Origin: Ornithinibacter aureus
GTDB lineage: Bacteria > Actinomycetota > Actinomycetes > Actinomycetales > Dermatophilaceae
NCBI RefSeq assembly: GCF_009858245.1
Contig: NZ_VMSB01000001.1
Span: forward strand, 1,860,001-1,924,000
Length of the DNA: 64,000 nucleotides
Direction of reading: 5' to 3'
Below the pieces are notes generated by a model. That model saw only the letters and a list, made by a program, of their open reading frames with translations. It did not search any database and had not been told where the DNA came from. Shown here piece by piece: positions 45,079 through 56,177 of the stretch (within the stretch, counting starts at the first letter, position 1; each line of letters begins with the position of its first letter). The position numbers and the translations under genes are program-made.

Positions 45079-46275
45079 GTGACCTCGCAGACCTCGCCCG
45101 CGACCGGCATCCCCGCCCCGACTCGCGCCCTCGAGGTCGGGATGGGAGCCGGTGCCCTCGCCACCGCCGACATGGTGCTCAACATCGGCCCCCAGCACCC
45201 GGCCACCCACGGCGTGCTGCGCCTGCGCGTGGTGCTCGACGGCGAGCGCATCGTCTCGGCCGAGCCGATCATCGGCTACATGCACCGCGGCGCCGAGAAG
45301 CTGTTCGAGGTGCGCGACTACCGGCAGATCACCGTGCTCGCGAACCGGCACGACTGGCTCAGCGCGTTCAGCAGCGAGCTCGGCGTCGTGCTCGGCGTCG
45401 AGGCGATGCTCGGCATGGAGGTGCCCGAGCGCGCCGTCTGGCTGCGCACCCTGCTCGCCGAGCTCAATCGCGTTCTCTCACACCTGATGTTCCTCGGCTC
45501 CTACCCGCTCGAACTCGGCGCGATCACCCCGGTCTTCTACGCCTTCCGCGAGCGCGAAGAGCTCCAGGCGGTCATGGAGGAGGCGTCCGGCGGGCGCATG
45601 CACTACATGTTCAACCGGGTCGGCGGCCTCAAGGAGGACGTGCCCGCCGGGTGGCTCGGGCGGGTGTCGGATGCCGTGGCCGCCGTTCGTCGTCGGCTAC
45701 CGGATCTGGAGTCGCTGATCGTGTCGAACGAGATCCTCGAGGCCCGAACGCGGGGCGTGGGGGTGCTCGACGTGGGAACGTGCACCGCCTACGGCGTCTC
45801 GGGGCCGATCGCCCGCGCCAGTGGGCTCGACGTCGACCTGCGCCGCGATGCCCCGTACCTGGCGTACGGCGAGCTGTTCGCACCCGACGGCCCCGGGCGG
45901 GTCGTGACGCGTACGGCCGGTGACTGCCTGGCCCGCCTGGAGGTGCTGCTCGAGCAGGTTCACGTGAGCCTGGACCTCGCGCAGGCATGCATCGACAGGC
46001 TGCACTCGCTGCCGGCCGGGCCGGTCAACCAGCGGCTGCCCAAGGTGCTCAAGGTGCCCGAGGGTGAGCGGTACACCGCGACCGAGAACCCGCTGGGGTT
46101 CAACGGCTACTACCTGGTCTCGCGCGGGGAGAAGACCCCGTGGCGGCTGAAGCTGCGCTCGGCATCGTTCAACAACGTGCAGGTGCTCTCGCAGGTGCTG
46201 CCCGGGTGCCTGGTCGCAGACATGGTCGCCGTGCTCGGGTCGATGTTCTTCGTCGTCGGGGACGTCGACAAGTAG
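45079..46275 (+). CDS. NADH-quinone oxidoreductase subunit D-like protein
   Basis: Protein of 398 residues of the NuoD/49-kDa family. The quinone-site and N2-cluster-facing motifs are present: [15 protein letters not shown], the methylation-type site [26 protein letters not shown] and the C-terminal [14 protein letters not shown]. In complex I this subunit shapes the quinone cavity. Here it stands alone, with no other nuo genes in the window, so it may be a second NuoD copy or part of a reduced complex. The GTG at 45079 follows a GAAGG weakly placed for a ribosome binding site. Confidence 0.88.
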   Translation: MTSQTSPATGIPAPTRALEVGMGAGALATADMVLNIGPQHPATHGVLRLRVVLDGERIVSAEPIIGYMHRGAEKLFEVRDYRQITVLANRHDWLSAFSSELGVVLGVEAMLGMEVPERAVWLRTLLAELNRVLSHLMFLGSYPLELGAITPVFYAFREREELQAVMEEASGGRMHYMFNRVGGLKEDVPAGWLGRVSDAVAAVRRRLPDLESLIVSNEILEARTRGVGVLDVGTCTAYGVSGPIARASGLDVDLRRDAPYLAYGELFAPDGPGRVVTRTAGDCLARLEVLLEQVHVSLDLAQACIDRLHSLPAGPVNQRLPKVLKVPEGERYTATENPLGFNGYYLVSRGEKTPWRLKLRSASFNNVQVLSQVLPGCLVADMVAVLGSMFFVVGDVDK

Positions 46276-46332
46276 GCCTGCCGGATGCCCTGCGGCCTTC
46301 CCGCGGAACGGGGTTGGCACCGGCTCGCAACC

Positions 46333-46473
46333 TCAGACACCGCTCCCGTAGCCATCCGGCCGCAACGGGGGTTCTTGTTCAGGCGGGCCAGGTGCGGCCT
46401 CGGGCGGGTTGACGGTCAGGTCCTCGTCAGGCTCCTGCTCGGCAGGAGCCTGCTTCTTCTCATTCTTTCCCAT
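46333..46473 (-). CDS. Small Pro/Glu-rich hypothetical protein
   Basis: Open frame of 46 codons: MGKNEKKQAPAEQEPDEDLT, then Pro-rich VNPPEAAPGPPEQEPPLRP and a short end. It is hydrophilic and probably disordered. GAGAGG precedes the ATG at 46473 at a workable distance, which is the main support. It lies between the NuoD-like gene (convergent) and the folate operon. No homology is claimed. Confidence 0.5.
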   Translation of the reverse strand: MGKNEKKQAPAEQEPDEDLTVNPPEAAPGPPEQEPPLRPDGYGSGV

Positions 46474-46541
46474 GCCCCATCCTCTCGGCTCCCACCCCGC
46501 AAGGAACAGAGTTCGCGCCAAGAAGGGTGGCAGACGCGGCC

Positions 46542-47036
46542 CTACGACGCGGAGGGTGCCGCGGGCGGGGAGTCTGCGTCGCCGGCATCCGGCGGGTCGA
46601 TGCGGCACCAGCGTTGGGCGACCACGCCAGCGGCCGCCAGGGCCAGCGCAGCCACCACCAGCGCCGACAGCGGCAGCAGCCGACCTCGGTTGGCCACCAG
46701 TGACAGGTCGGTCGCGACGACGACGATCTGGCTGAGGTACCAGCCGGCTGCGGCCGCCCCGGTCAGCGCGGCCGCCTGCGCCAGCACGACGACGCGCGCC
46801 GCGCGCAGCGGGTCGAGCGTGCCCTTGGCCTCACCCTCGAGGTAGCGCTTCACCGGCCGGGCCAGCCACAGCACGATCCCGCCCATGGCGACGAGCAGCA
46901 CCCCGGCGAGCAGCGACGGCCGGGGCACCAGGGAGCCGCCGCGCGTCAGCAGCGAGAACACCAGCACACCGATCACGCCCGTCACCGCGGCGACGAGCGC
47001 CAGGGTCTGCAGCCGGATCTCCTTGTGCGCCTTCAC
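46542..47036 (-). CDS. DUF3180 membrane protein
   Basis: Protein of 164 residues with four predicted transmembrane helices (about 10-30, 40-60, 85-105, 120-140), basic loops between them and an Ala/Pro/Asp tail. Members of DUF3180 lie at the end of the folate operon in many actinobacteria; no function is known. The start overlaps the folB-folK stop by four bases. Confidence 0.85.
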   Translation of the reverse strand: MKAHKEIRLQTLALVAAVTGVIGVLVFSLLTRGGSLVPRPSLLAGVLLVAMGGIVLWLARPVKRYLEGEAKGTLDPLRAARVVVLAQAAALTGAAAAGWYLSQIVVVATDLSLVANRGRLLPLSALVVAALALAAAGVVAQRWCRIDPPDAGDADSPPAAPSAS

Positions 47037-47923
47037 GACTCGTCCTCAGTCAGGCGCACCCCATGGGTGTCGACGGTGCCGACGAGATCGGCCACCGCCA
47101 CCACGTCACCACCTCGGCGCAGCACCGCGGCCTGGTCGACCGCCAGCCACGGCACGAGCACGAATGCCCGCTCGTGGGCCCGGGGGTGCGGGAGGGTCAG
47201 GTGCGCTCGCTCGCTCACGACATCGGTGCCGGATGCCGGGTCGCCGTACTGCACGAGGTCGAGGTCGAGGGTGCGTGCCCCCCACCGCACCTCGCGGGTG
47301 CGATCGAAGCCCGCTTCCACGGCGTGCAGCGCCCGCAGCAACGACGCCGGCGAGAGCGTCGTGCGCCCCACGAGCACCGCGTTGGCGTAGTCGGGCTGGC
47401 CGGGCGGCCCACCGACCGGTGTGGTGTCGTAGGTCGGCGACACCCGGATGCCGGTCAGCCCCACGTCGAACTCGAGTTCGGCAACCGCTGCGGCCAGGGT
47501 GTCAGCGGGCGAGTCCTCGCCGCGCACGAGGTTGGCTCCCAGCGCGATGACGACAGGCACCGGATGCCGTTGCCGCGTCACCGACACCGTCACGTCGCCG
47601 AACGGCACGCCCACCGGCGCCTGCGGCTTGTGCACCGTCACCGTGACCTCGTCGACGGCGCTGTGCGACAACGCATCTGCGGCGATGACCTCGGCCAGTC
47701 GCTCGATGAGGTCGAAGGGCTCACCCTCGATGCGAGCCAGCGCCGCGGCGCCGATCTCGCCGTAGTTGACGGTGTCGACGAGGTCGTCACTGGCCCCGGC
47801 CGCGGCAAGGTCGACGGACAGCGCCACGTCGACGACGAACTCCTGCCCCTCGCGGCGCTCGTGCTCGAAGACCCCGTGGAACCCCCGGCCCCGCACCCCG
47901 CTGAGGACGATGCGGTCACTCAT
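47033..47923 (-). CDS. Fused dihydroneopterin aldolase / HPPK
   Basis: Bifunctional folate enzyme of 296 residues. Residues 1-118 are FolB (IVLSGVRGRGFHGVFEHERREGQ with the catalytic region, later VTVHKPQAPV), and residues 125-296 are FolK (VIALGANLVRGEDSPADTL, SPTYDTTPVGGPPGQPDYANAVLVG, RWGARTLDLDLVQYG, LPHPRAHERAFVLVPW). Separate genes are more usual, though this fusion is known in actinobacteria. The ATG at 47923 overlaps folP by eight bases. Confidence 0.93.
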   Translation of the reverse strand: MSDRIVLSGVRGRGFHGVFEHERREGQEFVVDVALSVDLAAAGASDDLVDTVNYGEIGAAALARIEGEPFDLIERLAEVIAADALSHSAVDEVTVTVHKPQAPVGVPFGDVTVSVTRQRHPVPVVIALGANLVRGEDSPADTLAAAVAELEFDVGLTGIRVSPTYDTTPVGGPPGQPDYANAVLVGRTTLSPASLLRALHAVEAGFDRTREVRWGARTLDLDLVQYGDPASGTDVVSERAHLTLPHPRAHERAFVLVPWLAVDQAAVLRRGGDVVAVADLVGTVDTHGVRLTEDES

Positions 47924-48764
47924 GGGTGCCTCGCAGCGCGTCGACGACGTCGAGGGTGTCGACGGTGCTGACGACGTCGTGCACCCGCACCGCCCACACG
48001 CCGAGCCGGGCCACGTGCGCCGTCGTGACCGCCGTGGCGACGTCGCGATCGAGAGGGGGCCGGACGGCATCCGAGGTGCGCCCGACGTGCCCGAGGAAGG
48101 TCTTGCGGGACGTGCCGACGAGCAGTCGGTGCCCGAGCGCCATGACCTCGTCGAGGCGGCGCAGCAGCTCCCAGTTGTGCTCGGCCTTCTTCGCGAAGCC
48201 GAAGCCCGGGTCGAGGACGATGTTCTCGGCGGCGACTCCGGCAGCGGTCAGCGCCTCGACGCGTGCCATCAGCTCGCGCGAGACGTCGGCCACGACGTCG
48301 TCGTAGACGGCGAACGACTGCATGACGGTGCTGTGCGCCCGCCAGTGCATCGCGATGAACGGCACGCCGCGCTCGGCGACCAGCGCACCCATCTCGGGGT
48401 CGGCCAGGCCACCGCTGACGTCGTTGACGACGACCGCACCGGCATCCAGCGCCGCCGCGGCAACCTCGGCCCGCATCGTGTCGACCGACACCGCGGCGAC
48501 GTCCCGCAACGCCTCGATGACAGGCAGCACCCGGCGCAGCTCCTCCGCCGCGCTCGGCCGCTCGGCCCCCGGCCGGGTCGACTCACCGCCCACGTCGAGG
48601 AGGTCTGCACCGGCGGCGAGGAGGTCGCGACCGTGCGCCACGGCATCCTGCGGCGTGAACCAGGCCCCGCCGTCACTGAACGAATCGGGGGTCACGTTGA
48701 CCACGCCCATGACGAGGGGGCGGCCGCCGCGAGCCTCGGGCAGCGTCGACGCCGATGGCGTCAC
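47916..48764 (-). CDS. folP: Dihydropteroate synthase
   Basis: TIM-barrel enzyme of 282 residues that joins p-aminobenzoate to the pterin; target of sulfonamides. MGVVNVTPDSFSDGG, DVGGESTRPGAE, VNDVSGGLADPEM, LDPGFGFAKKAEHNWELL and LVGTSRKTFLG are the conserved motifs. It lies between folE and the folB-folK fusion. Confidence 0.95.
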   Translation of the reverse strand: MTPSASTLPEARGGRPLVMGVVNVTPDSFSDGGAWFTPQDAVAHGRDLLAAGADLLDVGGESTRPGAERPSAAEELRRVLPVIEALRDVAAVSVDTMRAEVAAAALDAGAVVVNDVSGGLADPEMGALVAERGVPFIAMHWRAHSTVMQSFAVYDDVVADVSRELMARVEALTAAGVAAENIVLDPGFGFAKKAEHNWELLRRLDEVMALGHRLLVGTSRKTFLGHVGRTSDAVRPPLDRDVATAVTTAHVARLGVWAVRVHDVVSTVDTLDVVDALRGTHE

Positions 48765-48779
48765 GAGCGGGTCACCACG

Positions 48780-49407
48780 TCAGCGCTTGCCGCCGAGCAG
48801 CAACGACATCGCCTCGGCGCGGGTGGCCGGGTCGCGCAGCTGGCCGCGCACGGCGGAGGTGATGGTGCGCGACCCGGGCTTTTGCACACCACGCATCGAC
48901 ATGCACAGGTGCTCGGCCTCGATGACCACGATGACCCCCTGGGCGCCGAGGTGGGTGACGAGGGCGTCGGCCACCTGGGTGGTGATCTGCTCCTGCACCT
49001 GCGGGCGGCGGGCGAAGACCTCGACGAGGCGGCCGAGCTTGCTCAGCCCGGTGACCTTGCCATCCTCGGCCGGGATGTAGCCGATGTGCGCGACGCCGTG
49101 GAAGGGCAGCAGGTGGTGCTCACACGTGGAGTACATCGGGATGTCGCGCACGATGATGAGCTCTTCGTGGTCGATCGAGAAGGTCGTCGACAACACGTCG
49201 GCCGGGTCCTGGTCGAGGCCGGCGTAGAGCTCGCGGGCGGCGCGGGCCACCCGGCCCGGGGTCTCGCGCAGGCCCTCACGGTCGGGGTCCTCGCCGATGG
49301 CGAACAGCAGCTCGCGCACCGCGGCCTCGGCCCGGGCGAGGTCAACCCCGCGCGGGCCGACGCGGTTGTCGTCGCCGTTGTCGTCGCCGGTGTCGCCAGC
49401 GCCGACC

Positions 49408-49427
<20 letters not shown>
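48780..49427 (-). CDS. folE: GTP cyclohydrolase I
   Basis: Enzyme of 215 residues opening the folate pathway. [21 protein letters not shown] (zinc Cys/His), [20 protein letters not shown] and [17 protein letters not shown] (second zinc Cys) are complete. The first 25 residues are an Asp/Gly-rich extension. The GTG at 49427 lies inside the end of ftsH (20-base overlap), coupling the two genes. Confidence 0.95.
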
Positions 49428-51513
<2,086 letters not shown>

Positions 51514-51595
51514 GTGGGTGCGGAGCTCGCGCTCCGGTCCTCCTGCTCGTGGGTCTTTCGGCCGCCCAGCGCTCAGGCCGGGCAGGAACGGGTAC

Positions 51596-51601
51596 ACGCT
51601 A
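51596..51601 (-). promoter_or_regulatory. Possible -10 element of the ftsH-folate operon
   Basis: TAGCGT (minus strand), with GTTGC just upstream; the leader to the ATG at 51513 would be about 75 bases. Confidence 0.35.
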
Positions 51602-51667
51602 GCAACGCGCCCCGTTCCCCCCGTGTTCCGACCGCGGCGAGCAACGGCATCCGACATGGAGGCGCGG

Positions 51668-51750
51668 GCGTACCTGCGGTGACCTGTTGGTCGATTCCGG
51701 TACGGCGGGGGCGTACCTGCGGTGACCTATTGGTCGATTCCGGTACGGCG
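51668..51750. repeat. Two tandem family A palindromes between hpt and ftsH
   Basis: Forty-base units at 51668-51707 and 51711-51750, 43 bases apart and differing at one base. Each is GTACC, six bases, GACC-TNTT-GGTC, six bases, GGTAC, a palindrome with nested arms. Unit 2 ends five bases before the hpt stop codon; on the minus strand they follow hpt as terminator-like hairpins. Confidence 0.88.
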
Positions 51751-51755
51751 CGCGG

Positions 51756-52307
51756 TCAGCTGTAGACGTGCGGGGCGAGGGTCCCGACGCAGCGCAACCC
51801 CCGGTAGGCGTCGGCGAAGTCCAGTCCGTAGCCGACGACGAACTCGTTGGGGATGTCGAACCCGACCCACTTGACGTCGACGTCGACCTTGGCGGCCTCC
51901 GGCTTGCGCAGCAGGGTGCAGATCTCGACCGAGGCCGGGTTGCGCGACTCGAGGTTGGCCTTGATCCACGACAGCGTCAGACCGGAGTCGATGATGTCCT
52001 CGACGATCAGCACGTGGCGACCGGTGATGTCGGTGTCGAGGTCCTTGAGGATGCGCACCACCCCGCTGCTCTTGGTGCCGGACCCGTAGGAGGACACCGC
52101 CATCCAGTCCACCGGTGCCGTCATGGGCAGGGCACGCATGAGGTCTGCCATCACCATGACCGCTCCCTTGAGCACCCCGACGAGCAGCAGGTCCTTGCCG
52201 TCGTACTCGCGCGCGATCATCGCGGCCAGTTCGTCGAGCTTGGCGTGGATCTCCTCCTCGGTGATGAGGACCTTCTCGAGATCGGCTCCCATGTGGGCAG
52301 CGTCCAC
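51756..52307 (-). CDS. hpt: Hypoxanthine phosphoribosyltransferase
   Basis: Purine salvage enzyme of 183 residues. LLLVGVLKGAVMVMADLMRAL, the PRPP-binding HVLIVEDIIDSGLTLSWI and VGYGLDFADAYRGLRCVG are the family motifs. The GTG at 52307 is supported by AGGAG five bases upstream; ATG at 52292 is an alternative. The gene follows tilS, a pairing common in bacteria, and precedes ftsH. Confidence 0.95.
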   Translation of the reverse strand: MDAAHMGADLEKVLITEEEIHAKLDELAAMIAREYDGKDLLLVGVLKGAVMVMADLMRALPMTAPVDWMAVSSYGSGTKSSGVVRILKDLDTDITGRHVLIVEDIIDSGLTLSWIKANLESRNPASVEICTLLRKPEAAKVDVDVKWVGFDIPNEFVVGYGLDFADAYRGLRCVGTLAPHVYS

Positions 52308-52346
52308 TGCAGCTCCTGGTGTGGTGGGGCGGGTGACGTCGTTGAC

Positions 52347-53441
52347 CTACTCAACCAGAGCCGAGGGGGCGATGGACACCCGACTGCCGGATCGCCTCAC
52401 CAGAAGAGCCCCCGGCGCGTGGATCGGACCCTGGCCGCGCCACGCCGTCAGCAGGGCATCACAGGCCTCGACGTGACGGGTCGAGACCTGGCTTGCTGGG
52501 GCGCCCGCGGCCGTCAGCAGGCGCCTCCACACCCTCGAGCGCACGGCGGCCGGGATGCCGTGCAGCGCCTCGACGGGCCACGGCCCCCCACCCAGCGCGC
52601 TCACGGCGGCGTCGGCTGCGGCATCGAGGTGGTCGGCATCAGTGCGAAGGTGGGATGCCGTTCGCGCCAGTGCCGCGGCGACCCCCGGCCCGAGGTCGCG
52701 TTCGAGATCGGCCACCGCCCGCCGAGCCCGCACGCGTGCGAAGGTGGGGTCCTCGTTCATCGGGTCGTCCCACCAGGTCAGGCCCTGCGCCGCGGCCGAG
52801 GCCCGGCACTGGTCACGGGTGATGCTCAGCAGGGGACGGCGGAAACGACCTCGCGCGGACGGCATCCCGGCCAGGGATCGGGCACCGGATCCACGAACCA
52901 GGCCCAGCAGCACCTGCTCGGCCTGGTCGTCCAGGGTGTGCCCGAGCAGCACGAGGGTGGCGCCGTGGCTGTGCGTGGCCTCCTCCAGGGCGCGGTAGCG
53001 GGCTGTCCGGGCGGCGGCCTCGACCCCGTCACCGTCGGTGGTGACCTCGACGCGGATCACCTCGACCGGGTCCAGGCCCAGGGCGTGCAGGGTCTGCGCC
53101 GCGCGGTCCGCGACGTGCGCCGAGTCAGGTTGCAGGCCGTGGTCGACCACCACCGCCCCCGCGCGCACCCCGGCCGGCGGCGCCTCGAACGCCGTCGCCG
53201 CAGCCAAGGCCAGGGAGTCCGCGCCACCGCTGCAGGCAACGAGCACGAGAGGAGGCGCCGCGGCATCCGCGTCGTGGTCACCTCGTGTCAGCCCATCCGC
53301 CGCGACCACGTTGTCGGCCTGCGGGGCTCGAGCCGGGGACTGCGGTGCCGGTGGTGGCGCAAGCTCGGCGAGGACGCGGCGGACGGCGACGCGAACGGCG
53401 GCCGTCGCGGCATCCGGCTTGCCCCACGCTCGAGTCACCAC
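52347..53441 (-). CDS. tilS: tRNA(Ile)-lysidine synthase
   Basis: Enzyme of about 364 residues that modifies C34 of tRNA-Ile to lysidine so that it reads AUA. The PP-loop LVACSGGADSLALAAA and VDHGLQPDSAHVAD, HTLDDQAEQVLLGLVRGSG and RRPLLSITRDQCRASAAAQGLTWWDDPMNEDPTFARVRAR are complete. A 45-residue Ala/Pro-rich stretch separates the start from the PP-loop. The GTG at 53441 is chosen because GGAGG lies five bases upstream. Confidence 0.94.
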   Translation of the reverse strand: MVTRAWGKPDAATAAVRVAVRRVLAELAPPPAPQSPARAPQADNVVAADGLTRGDHDADAAAPPLVLVACSGGADSLALAAATAFEAPPAGVRAGAVVVDHGLQPDSAHVADRAAQTLHALGLDPVEVIRVEVTTDGDGVEAAARTARYRALEEATHSHGATLVLLGHTLDDQAEQVLLGLVRGSGARSLAGMPSARGRFRRPLLSITRDQCRASAAAQGLTWWDDPMNEDPTFARVRARRAVADLERDLGPGVAAALARTASHLRTDADHLDAAADAAVSALGGGPWPVEALHGIPAAVRSRVWRRLLTAAGAPASQVSTRHVEACDALLTAWRGQGPIHAPGALLVRRSGSRVSIAPSALVE

Positions 53442-53462
53442 CCCATCCTCCACACCACCTCA

Positions 53463-53538
53463 GCGACATATTGCGATCCAGCCACCCTTTTCGGGAGGTT
53501 TCTGACCGCGCGACGGTGGCTGGATCGCAATAGGTCGC
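53463..53538. repeat. Long hairpin, family B variant (putative terminator of the metalloprotease gene)
   Basis: Arms of 24 bases (53463-53486 and 53515-53538) differ at one position; the loop is 28 bases. The arms read GCGAC-A/C-TATTGCGATCCAGCC: the same frame as family B (CGACTTATTGCACTGCAGCC) with compensated changes, and the GACCTATTG start of family A. It lies six bases after the metalloprotease stop. Confidence 0.8.
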
Positions 53539-53544
53539 GGAAGG

Positions 53545-54597
53545 TCAGCCGTGGACGCGACGGACCCAGGCCTGCGGGTCCTGGATCTCACGGGCGAGCG
53601 GCAGCGTCTGCGGCGAGGCCCAGATCGCGTTGAACCCCTCGACCCCGACAGACGCCTGCACCCCGCGCACGAACACCGCCCCGTCGCGGTACTGGCGCAG
53701 CTTGGCCTCGAGACCGAGCAGGCGGCGCAGCATCCGGTCCGGGGCTCCGGCACCCTTGCGCTTCTCGCTGAACTTCGCCCGGATGTGCGCGACGGTCGGG
53801 ATGTGCGCCGGGCCCACGTCGTCCATGACCACGTCGGCGTGCCCCTCGAGCAGGGACATGACGGCGGTGAGGTCGGCCATCTTCTCGCGCTGCTCGGGTG
53901 TGGTGAACAGCCCCGCGAGCCCGGTGCTGCCCTCGCGGAAGACCTCGGGCAGGCGCTGGGTCAGCAGCTCCGTCAGCTCACCGAGCCGCTCGGAGTCGGG
54001 TGCGAGGTCGACGGCCAGCTCCCGGGCCTGCGTGATGAGGTGCTCGCGCAGCCAGGGGTTGGCGGTGAACTGCACCCGGTGGGTCTCCTCGTGCATGCAC
54101 ACCCAGGCGCGGAAGTCCGCACGGTCGACCCCGAGGGTCGTGGCGACGTCGATGATGTTCGGGGCGACGAGCATGAGGGCGGGCGTGCCCCCGGGCGCGA
54201 GGTCGTACTGCCCCAGCACCTTGCTCGCCATGAACGCGAGCAGGGCCCCGGCTTCCGCGCCGGTGACCTTGGCCCCGACCGCGGCGACGGTCGCGTTGGG
54301 CGTGGCCGCTGCACCGTCGCCCCGCTTGGCGATGATCTCCTCGAAGGTCGGGTCGAGCATGGCGCTCATCGAGTCGGCGTTGACGGCGATCCACGTGGCG
54401 CGGTCGACGACGAGGGCGTCCGGCGCGTCGTCGGGGGTGCGCAGCCGGGCGGTCTCGGCGACCGGCTCACGCGCCGCAGCGGCGGCGGCCCGGATGGCCT
54501 CGACCTCGGCGATGGCTTCCTCACGGGTGACCGAGGGCCCGGCGGCCACCAGTTTCCGCCCGGTTGTCTTCGCGAACTCCCAGTCGACGTATCCCAC
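53545..54597 (-). CDS. Zinc-dependent metalloprotease (DUF2342, coenzyme F420-associated family)
   Basis: Protein of 350 residues with the zinc motif WVCMHEETHRVQF (HExxH near residue 160) and the third-ligand region LLEGHADVVMDDVG. It belongs to an actinobacterial family named for co-occurrence with F420 biosynthesis, without proven function; no signal peptide is seen, so it is cytoplasmic. It lies between dacB and tilS, the mycobacterial order (Rv3627c-Rv3625c). The start is near GAGG. Confidence 0.85.
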   Translation of the reverse strand: MGYVDWEFAKTTGRKLVAAGPSVTREEAIAEVEAIRAAAAAAREPVAETARLRTPDDAPDALVVDRATWIAVNADSMSAMLDPTFEEIIAKRGDGAAATPNATVAAVGAKVTGAEAGALLAFMASKVLGQYDLAPGGTPALMLVAPNIIDVATTLGVDRADFRAWVCMHEETHRVQFTANPWLREHLITQARELAVDLAPDSERLGELTELLTQRLPEVFREGSTGLAGLFTTPEQREKMADLTAVMSLLEGHADVVMDDVGPAHIPTVAHIRAKFSEKRKGAGAPDRMLRRLLGLEAKLRQYRDGAVFVRGVQASVGVEGFNAIWASPQTLPLAREIQDPQAWVRRVHG

Positions 54598-54625
54598 GTG
54601 GGCCCAGCCTCTCCGTTGTGCCGCG

Positions 54626-56074
54626 TCAGCGGCAGCCGCACCTGGTCAGGGCGGCCACGATGCGGTCCAACGCGGCCCGAGCACGCAGCGTTCCCCCGAA
54701 GTCCTTCGGGAACTCGTCGACGAGCACGACGAACGTCAGCGGGCGGCCGTCTGCGGTGACCGTCGTCCCGGCGAGCGACGATCCCGCCTTCAGGGTGCCC
54801 GTCTTGGCACGCGGCACCCCCACGACGTCCTGCGTGGCGTCGGAGGAGAAGCGCCCGCGCATCGTGCCGGACACGCCGCTGACCGGCAGCCCGGCGATGA
54901 CGTCGCGCAAGCCCGGAACCTGGTCAGGGTTGTCGGTCGCGACCAGCTGGAGCACGCCCGACAGCGTGGCCGCGCTCGCTGCCTGACCGGGGCTGAGCCC
55001 GCTGGCGTCCTTGAGCACGAGCCCCTCGGTCGGGATGCCGTGCGCCGTCAGCCGTTCGACGATGAACGCGGCGTTGTCACCGCCCCTGGTCGTTCGCAGA
55101 CCCGCCGTGGCGGCGGCCTGGCGCACGAGGTTCTCGGTGAGGGCGTTCTCGCTGCGGTCCAGCGCGAGGTCGAGCACCTCGCCGTAGGTGGCCGAGCGCA
55201 CGCTGCCCAGCTCGACGGCATCCTCGGATGCCGGGTCGCCCCAGGTCTTGTCGGGCGCCAGGGTGGCGCTCACCCCCTTGGCCTTGAGCGCTGCGACGAA
55301 GGCCTTCGCCACCTCCGTCTCGGGGCGGATCGGTGACGGGCGCCCCGCAGCGGGCAGCTGTGTCGCGAGCCCGGTCATGACGACGGCCTGGGTGAAGCCG
55401 TCGCGCACGTCATCGGGGTTCCACGCCGGCGGGTAGCGCGGCCCGGGCGCCCAGCTGAGGTCGAGGCGCAGGGTGACCTCCGTCGTACCGGTGGGCTTGA
55501 GCGCCGCGGCGACCTGGGACGCGAGGTCAGCCAGACCGGCGCGCCCGGCCACGGCATCCGGCGTGCCCTTGCCCGGCGCGAGGAGGGTGTCGCCGCCGGC
55601 GACGAGCACGAGGTCGCTCGACCCCGGGGTCGCGACCACGCGCGTCGTCATCGCCTCGCGCAGGTCGAGCGTGTCGGCGACGGCCAGCGCCGCGAGCAGC
55701 TTGGCCGTCGAGGCGGGCACCCGCGGCTGGTCGGCGTCGAGCGCGTAGAGCTCGTCCCCGGTGATGGCGTCGCGCACGCTGATGCCGACACCGCCGTCGA
55801 GGGCCGGGTCGTCCGAGGCACCACCGACAGCGTCGGCCAGGCCCTTCGCCGTGGGCAGCGGCGCCGTGGCGCCCTCGTCGGTGAGCATCGGGTCAACCGT
55901 GGCTGCCGGGACCGGGAGCAGCACCGGCGCCGGGGTGCCGGACACCGTCGGCGTGGGGATCGCCACCGGACGATCGAGGGTGAGGATGCCGGGTGCGACG
56001 TCCATGACGTCGGCCGCGACGTAGCCCGTGGTCGCGACGAGGACGGCGAGGGAGGCGAGCATGACTCGTCTCAC
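54626..56074 (-). CDS. dacB: D-alanyl-D-alanine carboxypeptidase/endopeptidase (PBP4 family)
   Basis: Exported peptidoglycan hydrolase of 482 residues, S13 family. A signal-anchor helix ([18 protein letters not shown]) leads to a Pro/Thr linker and the penicillin-binding domain: catalytic [13 protein letters not shown] (SxxK), DRSENALTE (SxN) and [15 protein letters not shown] (KTG). The GTG at 56074 is chosen for GGGAG six bases upstream; a TTG at 56104 is less likely. The C-terminus ends in an unusual RCGCR. Confidence 0.92.
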   Translation of the reverse strand: MRRVMLASLAVLVATTGYVAADVMDVAPGILTLDRPVAIPTPTVSGTPAPVLLPVPAATVDPMLTDEGATAPLPTAKGLADAVGGASDDPALDGGVGISVRDAITGDELYALDADQPRVPASTAKLLAALAVADTLDLREAMTTRVVATPGSSDLVLVAGGDTLLAPGKGTPDAVAGRAGLADLASQVAAALKPTGTTEVTLRLDLSWAPGPRYPPAWNPDDVRDGFTQAVVMTGLATQLPAAGRPSPIRPETEVAKAFVAALKAKGVSATLAPDKTWGDPASEDAVELGSVRSATYGEVLDLALDRSENALTENLVRQAAATAGLRTTRGGDNAAFIVERLTAHGIPTEGLVLKDASGLSPGQAASAATLSGVLQLVATDNPDQVPGLRDVIAGLPVSGVSGTMRGRFSSDATQDVVGVPRAKTGTLKAGSSLAGTTVTADGRPLTFVVLVDEFPKDFGGTLRARAALDRIVAALTRCGCR

Positions 56075-56177
56075 GGCCACTCCCTTCGCCCTCGACCCCG
56101 CCAATGGGCCACACTGTGCAAAGAGCCTAGGTCAACCGCCTGTCACCCCCAGCACCCTCACGCAAGGAGAGCCCGTC

